Positions 9,955-20,835 of a stretch of DNA of 64,000 bases are shown in pieces (the stretch's first letter is position 1; each line of letters opens with the position of its first letter). The DNA is from Ectobacillus funiculus. GTDB lineage: Bacteria; Bacillota; Bacilli; Bacillales; Bacillaceae_G. Made by a program: the position numbers and the translations under genes. The stretch is from the NCBI RefSeq assembly GCF_042429435.1, contig NZ_JBHMAF010000150.1. The stretch is one strand, 5' to 3'. The notes beneath the pieces are model-generated. The model saw only the letters and a list, made by a program, of their open reading frames with translations. It was not told the origin of the DNA and searched no databases.

Positions 9955-10209
9955 CATCTGGCAACCGGAAAGAACCCGACCCTTAGGTATTACTTTGATG
10001 TGAAGAAGTGCCAGACATGTCCGTTTCAAGAAGGGTGTTACAAAAAAGTAGCCAAAGGCAAAACGTATTCTGTATCCATCAAAAGTACGGAACAGGCAGG
10101 TCAGGAAGCGTTCCAGAACAGTGAGCTAAAACACCAGCACGGGTATAATGTTGCATCCTTCTCGGCCTCTTTGGCATGGAATTGTTTTTTCAATGACATA
10201 TTAATGTAA
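9955..10209 (+). pseudogene. IS1182-type transposase C-terminal remnant
   Basis: An open frame running from about 9955 (ATGKNPTLRYYFDVKKCQTC) contains the C-x2-C-x5-C cluster and YKKVAKGKTYSVSI typical of the IS1182 family C-terminal region. It then jumps from QNSE directly to LKHQHGYNVASFS, two blocks normally separated in that family, so an internal stretch has been deleted. The upstream part of the gene is missing. No terminal repeats were found. Non-functional. Confidence 0.65.
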
Positions 10210-10564
10210 ACTCCTTTTCCCTTAAAGTTTCCTCTTGCTTTTTTAATATTCCCTTAAAATTAATTCATTTATGATAGGTCTCCTCCATCTCGGGTTCACC
10301 TTCATAATTAATGGCTATAAGTGAGCGATGTTCACCTTTAAAGCACTGCATAGAGGTAAGTTGGTTAGAGCAATGTCACGAACAACTGATAAGTGTAAAT
10401 GTCCCTTTACCGTTTGCTGTGTGCAGTAGTAAATGAATCGACTGCCAATCATTGGAGTTACCAATAAAAGTAGGAAAACGCTACCACCTATTCAAAGGAG
10501 AGGTCATTTACTCTCTGATGGCTATTAATTTGCGGTCAATTCCTTACTAAAAGTGCTATTCAAA
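10210..10564. other. Intergenic stretch with no recognisable gene
   Basis: About 355 bp between the transposase remnant and the terminator of the giant glucan synthase gene. Both strands are broken by stops. No RNA structure or repeat was recognised. Probably decayed mobile-element DNA. Confidence 0.5.
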
Positions 10565-10602
10565 TGAAAAAAAGCTAAGGAAATCAACTCTCCTTAGCTT
10601 TG
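10565..10602 (-). terminator. Intrinsic terminator of the glucan synthase gene
   Basis: Perfect arms AAAGCTAAGGA (10571-10581) and TCCTTAGCTTT (10591-10601) directly past the stop codon. On the minus strand the stem is followed by a run of T (seven T including the arm end), a classic Rho-independent terminator. Confidence 0.85.
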
Positions 10603-10613
10603 ATTGATCATTT

Positions 10614-13600
10614 CTATATTTTTAATTCCACATGATGATCGCGCCCATCATCCCGCAATTCCACATATGGTCCTGCAGAAGTGTCTTCTTTTGAAATCGG
10701 AACTTGCACACCATCAACAGTTAATCCACTTTCACCACCAGAATTATTCATAACAGTAATTCTATAATGCGTACCACCAAATCGGTAAGTCACCGAAAAA
10801 CCTGGCCACTCACTTGGTATACGCGGATCAAGATAAAGACGAGTTTCTCGTCGCCGAATCCCAAGTATCCACTCAATTCCAGCCTGATAGAACCATCCTG
10901 ATGCCCCCGTATACCACGTCCACCCTGCATGTCCCTGATTTGGTTCTGCCGTATACACATCGGCGGCAATCGCATAAGGTTCACCCACATACCTTTTTAC
11001 TTCTTGGTCGGTACGGGTATGAGTTATCGGATTAAGCATTGTAAACATCTCCATTGCTTTGTCACCGTTGCCAAGCTGACACGAAGCAATGATGCCCCAA
11101 ATAACTCCATGAGTATACTGGGCACCGTTCTCCCTAATTCCCGGCGGATAGCCTTGAATGTACCCAGGGCTTGGTTCGGTCTGATCGAAAGCTGGGGTCA
11201 ATAGCTTAATAATGGCCAGATCTTGTTCCACTAGCTCCCGGTCGAACGAATTCATTGCCTGAATAGCACGGTCCATTGGTGCTGCCCCTGAGATAACCGA
11301 CCATGATTGAGCAATAGCGTCAATTCGGCACTCCTCATTTTCAACTGAGCCGAGCCATTGTCCTGCATCGGTAAAAGCACGTCGGTACCACTGACCATCC
11401 CAGCCGTGCTCGTTAAGAGATTCGGCTAACTGCTGGTACATTTCCCTAAATGCTTTCACTCGTTCAACATCGCCGCGCTGACCGCAAATTTCAGTAAAAC
11501 GGTTCAATACGTCACAAATAAACCAGCCAAGCCAGACGCTTTCGCCTCGTCCTTTCACGCCAACCTGATTCATGCCATCATTCCAATCTCCTACTCCGAT
11601 TAATGGCAATCCATGCTCCCCAATCCGGCTTAAAGACCGATCAATTGCTCTTAGGCAGTGCTCATATACCGTGCCCGTTTCAGAAGAGCGTACGGTCGGT
11701 TCATAGCGTTCGTGTTCATCCTCAGTAAGCGGTTCACTCGTTAGAAATGGTGCTACTTCGTCCAAAACCGTTCGATCACCAGTATGCTCGATATAACGTG
11801 ACACCACATATGGCATCCATAATAAATCATCTGAAAATGTCGTTCGAATCCCACGTTCTGTTTCTTCATGCCACCAATGTTGCACATCGCCCTCTACATA
11901 TTGATGGGATGCGTGGAGGATAATTTGCGCCCTTGTTTTTTCCGGCATTGTATGCAGGAGCGCAAGTGAATCTTGCAATTGATCGCGAAAGCCAAATGCT
12001 CCTCCAGCTTGATAAAAAGCAGTTCTTGCCCATATTCGACAAGCGAGCGATTGATATAATAACCACCCGTTTAACAAAAAGTCCGTTTCCTTCGACGGCG
12101 TTGACACTTGAATTTGGCCTAAATGACGGTCCCAAAAAGCAGAAACCTCCTCCATCGCTTGCTCACAAGCTGAAGGTTGACTGTATTTCTTAGCTAACTG
12201 TAAGACGTTCTCTTTAGAATCGTCACAGCCCAATAAAATATAGACAATCTGTTCCTCACCTGGCTGTAGGGTGAGCTTAGTCTGAACAGCACCACAAGAT
12301 TCGTAATGCGTGCCTGTCCGACACGACAAGCCAACACGCCCCATTGCCGCTGGATATTCCATGCTGCCATTTCGTCCGATAAATTCCTCGCGGTCTGCCG
12401 TCCACGTTAGATTGTAAGAATGATCGGAAGCAGAAACAGAACCACTTGCTTGCTCCGAAGCAGCCTCGGAACCTGTATCTGTATCTTGTTGCGGATAAAT
12501 CCCCAAAAATGCAGTCGCATCCCGGAAAATTTCTTGATACATGTTCTTGGCTATCATAAGCCGCTCAGACTCAATCCATTCGGTCACAATAAATGGTGCA
12601 TTTGCTTGGCGCTGTACTCCTAAAACCCACTCGGCATAATAGGTCAAAGAAATTTGCCTTTGCTCTGAGGTCTTGTTCTGCAGCGTCAGCCGGATGATTT
12701 TTACAGGATCTTTTAATGGCACGAATACAAGCATTTCATGTTTAATGCCGTTTCTTTCGTGGTCAAACTTTGTAAATCCTTTACCATGCGTTACCTTATA
12801 TGGATCCTTTGAATGGACTGTGGATGGTGTAAAGGACCACACCGCACCACTTGCCTCATCCCTTAAATAGCCTGTTTCCGTCGGTGGATCCAGAACGGGA
12901 TCATTCGACCAAGGTGTTAGCTTGCATTCACGGCTGTTTCGCCACCATGTATAACCCGTTCCCATCTCGGAAATGAGACAGCCAAAATGCGGATTGGCAA
13001 GGACATTAATCCACGGTGCCGGTAAATGATTTCCATTTTTTATCATGATCCGGTACTCTTTTCCATCAGGAGAAAATCCGCCCCAGCCATTAAAAAATAA
13101 CCATTCTTTCGTTTCTTCTTGGATTGCTTGTCCAGAAGAAAAACTCTTATCCGTAGCTGAAGGAAACGGAATAAGTTGCTTTGGCAACTCACTCGTTGTT
13201 TCAACCTTTTGTAGCTCATTTTCCGTGCCAACCTTAGGCAATCGCATTTGCGTTGCTAAACTGGCTCCGCCTGCACGGAGTTCGATTCGAGCTACTGCCC
13301 GTAACAATGCTTTATCCTGCTCACCCAATTGATTAGAGGCAATGACATATACACCGGACAAACCTGCTCCAAAACGATCAACGCCATGCTCTGCCGCCTG
13401 CTGAAGTGCCTCTTGCAAGTGTTGGTGATAGCCTTCCTCCGATTCGTTAAGGAGAACGATGTCGAATAAAAGACCAAGCCGCCGGATGTATTCATGACCC
13501 GCTAACATTTTTACAACGAACGGCATTTGGCTGCGGTCTTCAACTCGCAGGAGGGCGACCGGTCGATCACCAGATACCCCAAAGCCCCAGAGTCCAGACT

Positions 13601-16600
13601 GGCCTTTTGTATTGCTTAAAATATTGTTCATCCGATCCTTCTTCAGCGGGGATGTATATAAAATTTGTCCTGCCAGCCTTTGAAAATCAGTTGCCTCTCG
13701 ATTCGTTAAATGCAGATTGCGAATTTCGATCTGTGCTCGATTCCATGATAATTGAAACGCCCGTTCAACTGCTTGATCAGGAGTAAACTTGCGCACAATT
13801 TCGATCGCCTCTTCCCTTGTCTCACTAACTGAGGTAACAGCAAACAATCGAATTTGTTTACCTGGTTCAATGCAGATGCGCCGTCTCATCACAAAGGCTG
13901 GGTCGGCCACAGAGCCAACCTTGCCACGAAGGCGAGTCCGGATTCCTTTGGGCTCGGATAGTTGATAGCCCCGACCAATGAAGCTGGAGCGGTCTGTTTC
14001 AAATTCAATCGTCCCAAGAGTATTACCGTCAACCATAAGTGAATGGGCTGACCAAAGTGCCTGGTCCTTCGCTTCGCGAGGTCTTCGGCCAGCTACAAGG
14101 CAGCCTGATTCAGCATCGAAAGCAGTCCGTATAAACAGCTTGCTAAAGGCAGTATGAGCAACATCTGCTATTGGATTTGACAAAGCTGGCTCAACAAAAG
14201 TTGTAACCTCCAGAACTTTTGATTGTTCACCGCTATTTGTCAAAGTGATTCTGCGCAGCTCCGCATTCCATTCTGACGAAACGCAAATCTCCATATTAGT
14301 CTTAATATCCCCATCAACACGCATAAACGTTGCACGGTCTAGCTCAAATTCTACACGTTGTTCCGAAGCTTCCAGTTTACATGGTTGGTAAGATGGCGAC
14401 CATAGCTTATCTTGGGAGACATCCCTAATATAGACATAGCTCCCCCACGGATCCATTACTGGGTCTTCACGCCATCTAGAGACTAATAAACCTTTGTACT
14501 GGTTAAAACCACTGCCGGTATTCGTTACGACTGTTGTGAACGAACCATTTGAAAGAACGTTGACCTCAGGAACCCTTGTGTCAGGCGAAATATATTCCCT
14601 TACTGTTGCAACATCCTGAGCGTTTCTCGGATAAGGCTCGTGTACACGCCCCAAAGCTGGATGCTTAATATACTTAGGGTTTTTCGGAATTCTTTCTTGT
14701 AAGAGCAATTCCGCTGAACGTATTTGTTTATTGCGATGAAATCTCTTCACCATTGTTTTTGGCTGTAATAGGTTCGCCAGAGTTAGTAAGCTCATTCCTT
14801 GGTGATGGGCCATAAAACTTTGAATTACCTCATGGCGCTTCCCATTCGGCAGCCGTTCTTGTGTAAAATCCATTGCTTCATAAAATCCATATTTTCCTCG
14901 GCCGTTTAACTCCTCCATTTTTTTTAAAGCAGTTAAAGCCTGAGCCTTTGCAAAAGGCAGCGCCATGATTGTGGCGTAAGGCGCGATGACCAAGTCCTGC
15001 TCAAGTCCCCGTTTGAATCCGAGGCCCGGAACACCGAAGGCCCGATATTGGTAATTCATTTGATAATCAAACGCATAGTAGCCCGATTCAGAGATCCCGA
15101 ACGGGACTCCTCGCTGGTGTGCATATTCAATTTGGCGATCAACAGCCGCTGCGTATGTTTTTTCCCATAATGTATTACGGTACGTCCTCATTAACAGCCA
15201 TGGCATTAAATATTCAAACATCGTCCCAGTCCAGGATAAGAGGACGGGGTGTTTCCCAACTTTGGTCATCGTTCTTCCAAGTACATGCCAGTGGGAGACT
15301 GACACTTGACCAAGTGCAATCGCGACAAAGCTTGCAATTCTTGCCTCAGAGGCCATTAAATCATAAAGCACTTCATCCCGGGTGTTTCGATCAGCATGAT
15401 ATCCTAAAGTAAATAGATTGGCTTTATAATCAAATAGAGGCCGGAAATTAGTTTCTTGAATCAATTTTTCGATACGTTCAAGCAACAGTTGACCCCTCTC
15501 CTGCCAATTAACGCTTGCCTTCTTGCCATTCGGTCTTCCCGAGACATCCGGTGCGATTTCTTCAGAAAAAGCAATTTTCAGCATTTCATCATTATGAGAG
15601 TAGTCAGTCGGATGTTTCTTTTTATTGTAGGGTTCAAGCCACTCTGCCAACCCTTCTTTTACGGTAATAAGACAGCCAACTAAGTTTCCTGAATCAACTG
15701 TTGATACATACCTTGGTAATAACGGATTCAGTGTCTCTGTGTCATACCAGTTGTATAAATGCCCTTCCCATTTTTCCATCCGCTCAAGCGTCTCTAATGT
15801 ACGCTCCAGCCGTAAAATTAACCCTGGGGTATCAATAAACGCAAAATCTCTTGCTGCTAAAGCGCAAGTAAGATACAACCCAATGTTGGTAGGAGAGGTG
15901 CGATGGGCCACCCCGTTTGGCGGTGCCATCTGCACATTGTCAGGCGGCAGCCAGTTCTCTTTTTCAGTAACGTAATCTTCATAAAAAGCCCATATTTCCT
16001 GAGCCAAGTTCGTTAGTTCTTCCCTCTCATCATCTGAAAAAGTAATATGATCCTGTGGAAAAGGCTCGTTTAACCACTTAATCACAAATGGAGCGCTTAC
16101 CCACATCACAATTAGTGTAAACCCAATGATTCGAACCACTATAGAGTCATTAAATAATATTGCCGCCAAAAACAGAATACAAAGACCATAGCCTCCCAAC
16201 ATGCCTTGGAGGATAGGAGCACCATTCTTTTCACTATTGCGATTCTCCTCATCTGATGTGACCCATTCGAGCAATCGTTTTTTTGAAAATATTAAACGAT
16301 ACAACGTTCTGCCAATTGCATCGAGCAAAAGGACAGCTTGAAACGGCAGGGTGACAATCCCAAACAAAACTTGACCCGCCGTGTTCAAAATACCGCGCAG
16401 ATTCAGTAAACCGGGCTTAACGGTGAAAAGCTGGCGAAGAACTGGCAGAAACCAAGTTGCAGCCACCAAAGCTATCCAGCGAAAAGGTGAACCTGGAAGG
16501 ACTGTAACTGCTAAAAGAAGGGTGATAAACTGTGTCGTAGACAATAGACTCCGCCGCATATTATCAATAATTTGCCAACGAGTCAGCACAGACAAATCAA

Positions 16601-18947
16601 CTGGCGCCAGTTCACCCCTTCGGTTATTTAATCTTGGCAGCAACCAAAGTAAAAGCTGCCAATCTCCTCTTACCCAGCGATGCTGCCGCTTTTGAAAGGC
16701 AATGAACTTCGCCGGATGATGATCAATTAATTCGATATCTGATAGTAGACCTGCACGCAGGAATCCGCCTTCAAGCAAATCATGACTTAACACCAGGTTA
16801 TCCGGAACCCGTTCACATATGACTTGATAAAACGTATCAACATCGAATATTCCTTTTCCAGTAAAAATCCCTTGACCAAGCCCATCCTGATACGGGTCAG
16901 AAACAGCAAATGCATATGGGTCAACCCCTGAATCTGTTGACCAAAGACGGGCAAAACGCGATTTCATCGAGGCCTCATGACTCATACTAATTCTTGGTTG
17001 AAGCACACCATATCCTTCTACTACTCGAGTCTTCGCTTCATTTAGAATCGGCTGATTATATGGTAAATACAGTGTCCCAATCATTCGTTGAGCACTTTCA
17101 AGTGGCAGCTGCGTATCAGAATCGAGAGTAACGATATAACGGACATCCTTAAGTAAAGTCAAATCTGCTTCGATAAACGCAAAGCTGGTATCCTTTCTCC
17201 CTTTTAGCAGCTCCACAAATTCTACTAGCTTTCCCCTCTTTCGCTCCCATCCCATCCATATACCCTCAGACGGGTTCCATTGCCGCTTTCGCTGAAAGAG
17301 ATGAAAGTTTGTGTTGGGATAGGTATTCCGCAATCTCTTAATTTCTTGTTTTGCTGCTGTTAAAATAAATTCATCCTGTTCGAGAGACTCTGTCCCCGCA
17401 TCCTTGAAGTCACCCAATAATCCAAAATGGAGATTGGCGTCTCGATTCGCCAAATAATGCAATTCAAGCCGTTCCGCTAACTCCTTCACTTCAGCTATGG
17501 ATGACCAGATAACTGGAATCACAACCATCGTTTTCGCATCAGCGGGAATCCCTTTTGAAAAATCACATCGCAATAATGGGATTGGACTTTTGACTCGTTC
17601 AATGAACCAATGAGCTGCAGTAACCGCCCACTCCATCGCAGGGAACAAGAGAACTACTAGGATCGCTAGCCATTGCAACGATGAAAAAAATTCACCCCAG
17701 CCTATCCAAATTGAAAGGCCAAATAAGACAATAACGAAATAAGTTGCCAGCATATTAAAATACGTCCCCGTAGCACGGCGCATTAACCCTGTTTCTGGAA
17801 GAGCCCGGGGTTTGCCGCATATCTTTAGCGCTTGTCTCAATTGCATAATGCCATTGGGTTCTAATAAGTAATATGCAACAAACATTGGCTGATTTCTTTC
17901 CGCGCTATTTCCCTCTGCTCTTGCTTGCTCCACAGATGGATTCTCTCCATATGTATCCGCGAGCTCCACTGCCTTTGCTGCCACAAGGTTTTCGGGTAGG
18001 TTTAAGCGTCTCGCTAGCTGCTCGACCCTCTTTCGGAGAGTATCACGACTCGAGAAGTCCAATTGCGTATAAAAGCCTGTTCGCTCTTTCCGCAGTGACT
18101 GTTCAACCATGCTAATTTGCTCAAAGGTTTCCTTCCAATCCCAGCGAGAGAGCTTACGCATACTTGTAATTAGATTTCCTGTTGTCACTTGAAAAGCTGC
18201 TTGGAGCTGAAATTCATATGACAATATGTGATCAAGGCTCTCAGGTCCATTCTCCAATTTACAAATGAGCCATTCCCCAACTGTCGCTGTATAATCCGCT
18301 CGTTCGCGCAGATGTTTTACTAAATGGACAATCATTGGACCGGAAAGAGGCATTTCTTGTCCAGCTTCTTCTAATACTTGCTTCATTTTTTCGGGAGTGA
18401 TCTCCGATACCTTGATACCGGAAAGCAACTCTTCAGCCAACAAACAAACATCGCGTCTTTCCTTGACCGTATCCATGATGTCGGCCAGACGACGAATCAA
18501 AGCCACCCTCATAATAAGCGGTATCGCCCAAACCTCAGCAATTGTCAGTACGGAAACCTCCTGATAGGACTGAAGATAGGAAATAAATGAATCCATATCC
18601 AAATGCCCGTCGTTAAATTGGAGATAATCTGTACAAATAGAAAAGATCCTAGAATCCCCCGTTTTTTTGAGGTGGGGTAAAGAATTAACAAAACTTTTCG
18701 TTAAATTTTGGTTTACTACAAGTACTTGCTCTTCCAAAAACTCAGCATTATCTAATAACCATTCCTCAGCCGGCTGTGAACAGGAGGAACGATTATCTCT
18801 TAAGTCGTTAACAAAGCTGCGTAACTTCTCTAAGTCGGATTCGTTAGACCGTATAAAGCGTGCAGAAAGCTTTCGACTTATGAAAGGATCGTGCTTTAAT
18901 GCCGCTTTATGTGCTTCTTCTCTTAGCTGCTCTTTATTAAAAATCAT
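10614..18947 (-). CDS. ndvB: Cyclic beta-1,2-glucan synthase-like protein (GT84-GH189-GH94)
   Basis: 2777 residues, the size of NdvB/ChvB. A helical N-terminal region is followed by transmembrane segments near 400-445. Next comes a GT84 glucosyltransferase domain with the DxD motif TLDSDTQLP near 609, and a QxxRW-like RQHRWVRGDWQ. More membrane segments lie around 800-960. A middle domain starts near 1000 (PPNGVAHRTSPTNIGLYL), corresponding to the cyclising GH189-type region. Two GH94-type blocks complete it, the last with the phosphorolysis motif GVGDWNDGMN (Asp near 2452). By family it polymerises and cyclises glucose from UDP-glucose at the membrane and trims chain length. A GGGGGAAA ribosome site lies nine bases before the ATG. 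It is monocistronic, with its own terminator. Gram-positive examples are uncommon; the exact product is inferred. Confidence 0.85.
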   Translation of the reverse strand: MIFNKEQLREEAHKAALKHDPFISRKLSARFIRSNESDLEKLRSFVNDLRDNRSSCSQPAEEWLLDNAEFLEEQVLVVNQNLTKSFVNSLPHLKKTGDSRIFSICTDYLQFNDGHLDMDSFISYLQSYQEVSVLTIAEVWAIPLIMRVALIRRLADIMDTVKERRDVCLLAEELLSGIKVSEITPEKMKQVLEEAGQEMPLSGPMIVHLVKHLRERADYTATVGEWLICKLENGPESLDHILSYEFQLQAAFQVTTGNLITSMRKLSRWDWKETFEQISMVEQSLRKERTGFYTQLDFSSRDTLRKRVEQLARRLNLPENLVAAKAVELADTYGENPSVEQARAEGNSAERNQPMFVAYYLLEPNGIMQLRQALKICGKPRALPETGLMRRATGTYFNMLATYFVIVLFGLSIWIGWGEFFSSLQWLAILVVLLFPAMEWAVTAAHWFIERVKSPIPLLRCDFSKGIPADAKTMVVIPVIWSSIAEVKELAERLELHYLANRDANLHFGLLGDFKDAGTESLEQDEFILTAAKQEIKRLRNTYPNTNFHLFQRKRQWNPSEGIWMGWERKRGKLVEFVELLKGRKDTSFAFIEADLTLLKDVRYIVTLDSDTQLPLESAQRMIGTLYLPYNQPILNEAKTRVVEGYGVLQPRISMSHEASMKSRFARLWSTDSGVDPYAFAVSDPYQDGLGQGIFTGKGIFDVDTFYQVICERVPDNLVLSHDLLEGGFLRAGLLSDIELIDHHPAKFIAFQKRQHRWVRGDWQLLLWLLPRLNNRRGELAPVDLSVLTRWQIIDNMRRSLLSTTQFITLLLAVTVLPGSPFRWIALVAATWFLPVLRQLFTVKPGLLNLRGILNTAGQVLFGIVTLPFQAVLLLDAIGRTLYRLIFSKKRLLEWVTSDEENRNSEKNGAPILQGMLGGYGLCILFLAAILFNDSIVVRIIGFTLIVMWVSAPFVIKWLNEPFPQDHITFSDDEREELTNLAQEIWAFYEDYVTEKENWLPPDNVQMAPPNGVAHRTSPTNIGLYLTCALAARDFAFIDTPGLILRLERTLETLERMEKWEGHLYNWYDTETLNPLLPRYVSTVDSGNLVGCLITVKEGLAEWLEPYNKKKHPTDYSHNDEMLKIAFSEEIAPDVSGRPNGKKASVNWQERGQLLLERIEKLIQETNFRPLFDYKANLFTLGYHADRNTRDEVLYDLMASEARIASFVAIALGQVSVSHWHVLGRTMTKVGKHPVLLSWTGTMFEYLMPWLLMRTYRNTLWEKTYAAAVDRQIEYAHQRGVPFGISESGYYAFDYQMNYQYRAFGVPGLGFKRGLEQDLVIAPYATIMALPFAKAQALTALKKMEELNGRGKYGFYEAMDFTQERLPNGKRHEVIQSFMAHHQGMSLLTLANLLQPKTMVKRFHRNKQIRSAELLLQERIPKNPKYIKHPALGRVHEPYPRNAQDVATVREYISPDTRVPEVNVLSNGSFTTVVTNTGSGFNQYKGLLVSRWREDPVMDPWGSYVYIRDVSQDKLWSPSYQPCKLEASEQRVEFELDRATFMRVDGDIKTNMEICVSSEWNAELRRITLTNSGEQSKVLEVTTFVEPALSNPIADVAHTAFSKLFIRTAFDAESGCLVAGRRPREAKDQALWSAHSLMVDGNTLGTIEFETDRSSFIGRGYQLSEPKGIRTRLRGKVGSVADPAFVMRRRICIEPGKQIRLFAVTSVSETREEAIEIVRKFTPDQAVERAFQLSWNRAQIEIRNLHLTNREATDFQRLAGQILYTSPLKKDRMNNILSNTKGQSGLWGFGVSGDRPVALLRVEDRSQMPFVVKMLAGHEYIRRLGLLFDIVLLNESEEGYHQHLQEALQQAAEHGVDRFGAGLSGVYVIASNQLGEQDKALLRAVARIELRAGGASLATQMRLPKVGTENELQKVETTSELPKQLIPFPSATDKSFSSGQAIQEETKEWLFFNGWGGFSPDGKEYRIMIKNGNHLPAPWINVLANPHFGCLISEMGTGYTWWRNSRECKLTPWSNDPVLDPPTETGYLRDEASGAVWSFTPSTVHSKDPYKVTHGKGFTKFDHERNGIKHEMLVFVPLKDPVKIIRLTLQNKTSEQRQISLTYYAEWVLGVQRQANAPFIVTEWIESERLMIAKNMYQEIFRDATAFLGIYPQQDTDTGSEAASEQASGSVSASDHSYNLTWTADREEFIGRNGSMEYPAAMGRVGLSCRTGTHYESCGAVQTKLTLQPGEEQIVYILLGCDDSKENVLQLAKKYSQPSACEQAMEEVSAFWDRHLGQIQVSTPSKETDFLLNGWLLYQSLACRIWARTAFYQAGGAFGFRDQLQDSLALLHTMPEKTRAQIILHASHQYVEGDVQHWWHEETERGIRTTFSDDLLWMPYVVSRYIEHTGDRTVLDEVAPFLTSEPLTEDEHERYEPTVRSSETGTVYEHCLRAIDRSLSRIGEHGLPLIGVGDWNDGMNQVGVKGRGESVWLGWFICDVLNRFTEICGQRGDVERVKAFREMYQQLAESLNEHGWDGQWYRRAFTDAGQWLGSVENEECRIDAIAQSWSVISGAAPMDRAIQAMNSFDRELVEQDLAIIKLLTPAFDQTEPSPGYIQGYPPGIRENGAQYTHGVIWGIIASCQLGNGDKAMEMFTMLNPITHTRTDQEVKRYVGEPYAIAADVYTAEPNQGHAGWTWYTGASGWFYQAGIEWILGIRRRETRLYLDPRIPSEWPGFSVTYRFGGTHYRITVMNNSGGESGLTVDGVQVPISKEDTSAGPYVELRDDGRDHHVELKI

Positions 18948-19088
18948 TTATATTTCCCCCAAAATAGGTTTTCTAACAACGTGTCATATTGATAAAACTA
19001 CCCATTGTGGCTGGAAAATATACGGAATGATTCTATATGTTAATTTGTATTCGATGATGAGAAAGGAGGATTCTCTCCTGTTTTTTAA

Positions 19089-19121
19089 TAAAAAAAGAGC
19101 TGAATGTTTATATACAGCTCT
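19089..19121 (-). terminator. Terminator of the DD-peptidase gene
   Basis: Arms AGAGCTG (19096-19102) and CAGCTCT (19115-19121), followed on the minus strand by seven T. It lies 12 bases beyond the stop of the PBP4-type gene. Confidence 0.8.
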
Positions 19122-19132
19122 CTTGCATATAT

Positions 19133-20644
19133 TTAATGATTTGCGATGATTTCTACTATTTTATCCTCGATTTCTTTTCCTTTTTCTTCATTAAGCAGGT
19201 TATTTAATAAAATGGAAAATATCAGTGTTTCTTCTTTTTTCGTTTCCACATAACCAGATAGGGAAGTAACCGTTGTAATGGTTCCTGTTTTTGCTTTTAC
19301 GTTTAGAGATTTCATTCGTTTTCTTAAGCTTCCTCCTATCATCCTGTCGCTATTACCAGCGACAGGCAAGGATTTTAAGAAAGAGGGAAACCATTTTTCC
19401 TTTTGAACATGAAACAGAAGGTTCGAAATTTCATTAGCGGGAATTAAGTTAACATGAGAAACGCCTGAACCGTCTCTGATCACTAATGCATTTGGATTTA
19501 CACCTAGCTTGGGCAGCTGCTCATTTAACACTGCTAGCCCTTTTTCCCAGCTGCCTTCTCCTTTCCTTATTTTCCCCATTTCCTTAACTAAGATTTCCGC
19601 ATGGCCGTTATTGCTAAGCTTCATAAAAGGTATGAGAAGTTCAGACAAGGAAATAGATAGATGACTTGTAAGGATATGAGCATCCTTAGGTGTCTCTCCA
19701 ACCTTAGCAGTTCCCAAAAATTTGATCCCTTGTTTTGCTAATTCTTGCTTAAAGAGATCAAGGGCAAATTGAGTCGGTTCCCAAACTGCTATCCATTCTT
19801 TTTCAATTTTTGCTCCGATAGGCAGAAAGCCCTTAACGATTATGGTATTTGAACCGTGTTTTCGATCAATTGTAAGCTCCGTTTCTCCATCAGAAGATAT
19901 GGTCACTGCTTGATTGATGATATGTATATCATTTGTTTTGTGTGAGAGCTGAATTTGTGCGGGATCCCCTACTTCCAAACCTGGAGATACCTCGACAAGG
20001 ATCGTACCAGAATCAAAATCTTTATTTGGAGAAACTGTAAGTGCCGAAATTTGAGATCCATAATAGGCGTACTCATCACTCCAGATTAAATCAGGAGATA
20101 AACGAACATCGTCGAACCAGCTATCGTCTCCTATGAGGTCTCCTTCGATGATACTGATTCCAGAATTGGCAATATGCTTAGTCATTTGATTGAGATCTTC
20201 TCTTAAAAGTGTTGGGTCGCCAAAACCTTTTACATACAGATTTCCCTTTAGGATATTTCCCTTTCTCTTTCCTTCTATTCTGATTTCAGTCTTAAATTGA
20301 TACTCTTCACCTAAGACTGATAAGGCTACTGCTGAGGTAAGGAGCTTCATATTTGAAGCAGGCCTCATCCGGATGTCTCCATTATGCTCATATAAGATTT
20401 CCCCAGTATTTGCCGATCGAATGCTTATTCCCGCAAGCCCTCCTTTTAAAAGTGGTTCTTCCTCTAAGAGTTGATTGATCTCTGCTTGCAAACTTTGATC
20501 TGATTCATTTGCATATGAATGGGAGGAAGGCGGTAAAAAGGCCGCCAAAATTGAAAATACCAAGATATGTATGCCGCTTTTTCGTATAATGTTCAACTGT
20601 TTCCACTTCCAAATTGTTTTTAGTACATATCTTTTCCTGTTCAC
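19133..20644 (-). CDS. dacB: D-alanyl-D-alanine carboxypeptidase/endopeptidase, PBP4 (S13) family
   Basis: 503 residues with an N-terminal membrane/signal segment (IHILVFSILAAFLPPSSHSYA). All three penicillin-binding motifs are present: SNMK (Ser97-Lys100), SGVS in RDGSGVSHVN (near 392) and KTG in KAKTGTITT (near 451). The large insertion typical of class C low-molecular-mass PBPs lies between motifs one and two. It would cleave D-Ala-D-Ala or peptide crosslinks of peptidoglycan outside the membrane. The GTG start at 20644 has a poor ribosome site; a TTG at 20596 behind GGAAGTGG is an alternative that keeps the signal peptide. Single gene with its own terminator. Confidence 0.9.
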   Translation of the reverse strand: MNRKRYVLKTIWKWKQLNIIRKSGIHILVFSILAAFLPPSSHSYANESDQSLQAEINQLLEEEPLLKGGLAGISIRSANTGEILYEHNGDIRMRPASNMKLLTSAVALSVLGEEYQFKTEIRIEGKRKGNILKGNLYVKGFGDPTLLREDLNQMTKHIANSGISIIEGDLIGDDSWFDDVRLSPDLIWSDEYAYYGSQISALTVSPNKDFDSGTILVEVSPGLEVGDPAQIQLSHKTNDIHIINQAVTISSDGETELTIDRKHGSNTIIVKGFLPIGAKIEKEWIAVWEPTQFALDLFKQELAKQGIKFLGTAKVGETPKDAHILTSHLSISLSELLIPFMKLSNNGHAEILVKEMGKIRKGEGSWEKGLAVLNEQLPKLGVNPNALVIRDGSGVSHVNLIPANEISNLLFHVQKEKWFPSFLKSLPVAGNSDRMIGGSLRKRMKSLNVKAKTGTITTVTSLSGYVETKKEETLIFSILLNNLLNEEKGKEIEDKIVEIIANH

Positions 20645-20835
20645 TCGATTCTATTACACCACTGGAAACGTGCTGGATATGTTCCTAATAGATACGAACT
20701 CAATAAAGAGTATTTCCTGATAGACTCCTTGGGATCTACTCCATCCCTTGCTAAGTAAGGAGGTTACAACAGTTGCTAAAAAATGACCGAAGTTATTTAA
20801 AATGATTGAATCCTATATGTAAAAATACATGCAAA

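Noticed and set aside
10814..18115. Plus-strand frames opposite the glucan synthase
   Set aside because: Shadows of a very long gene; none has a start signal or recognisable motif.
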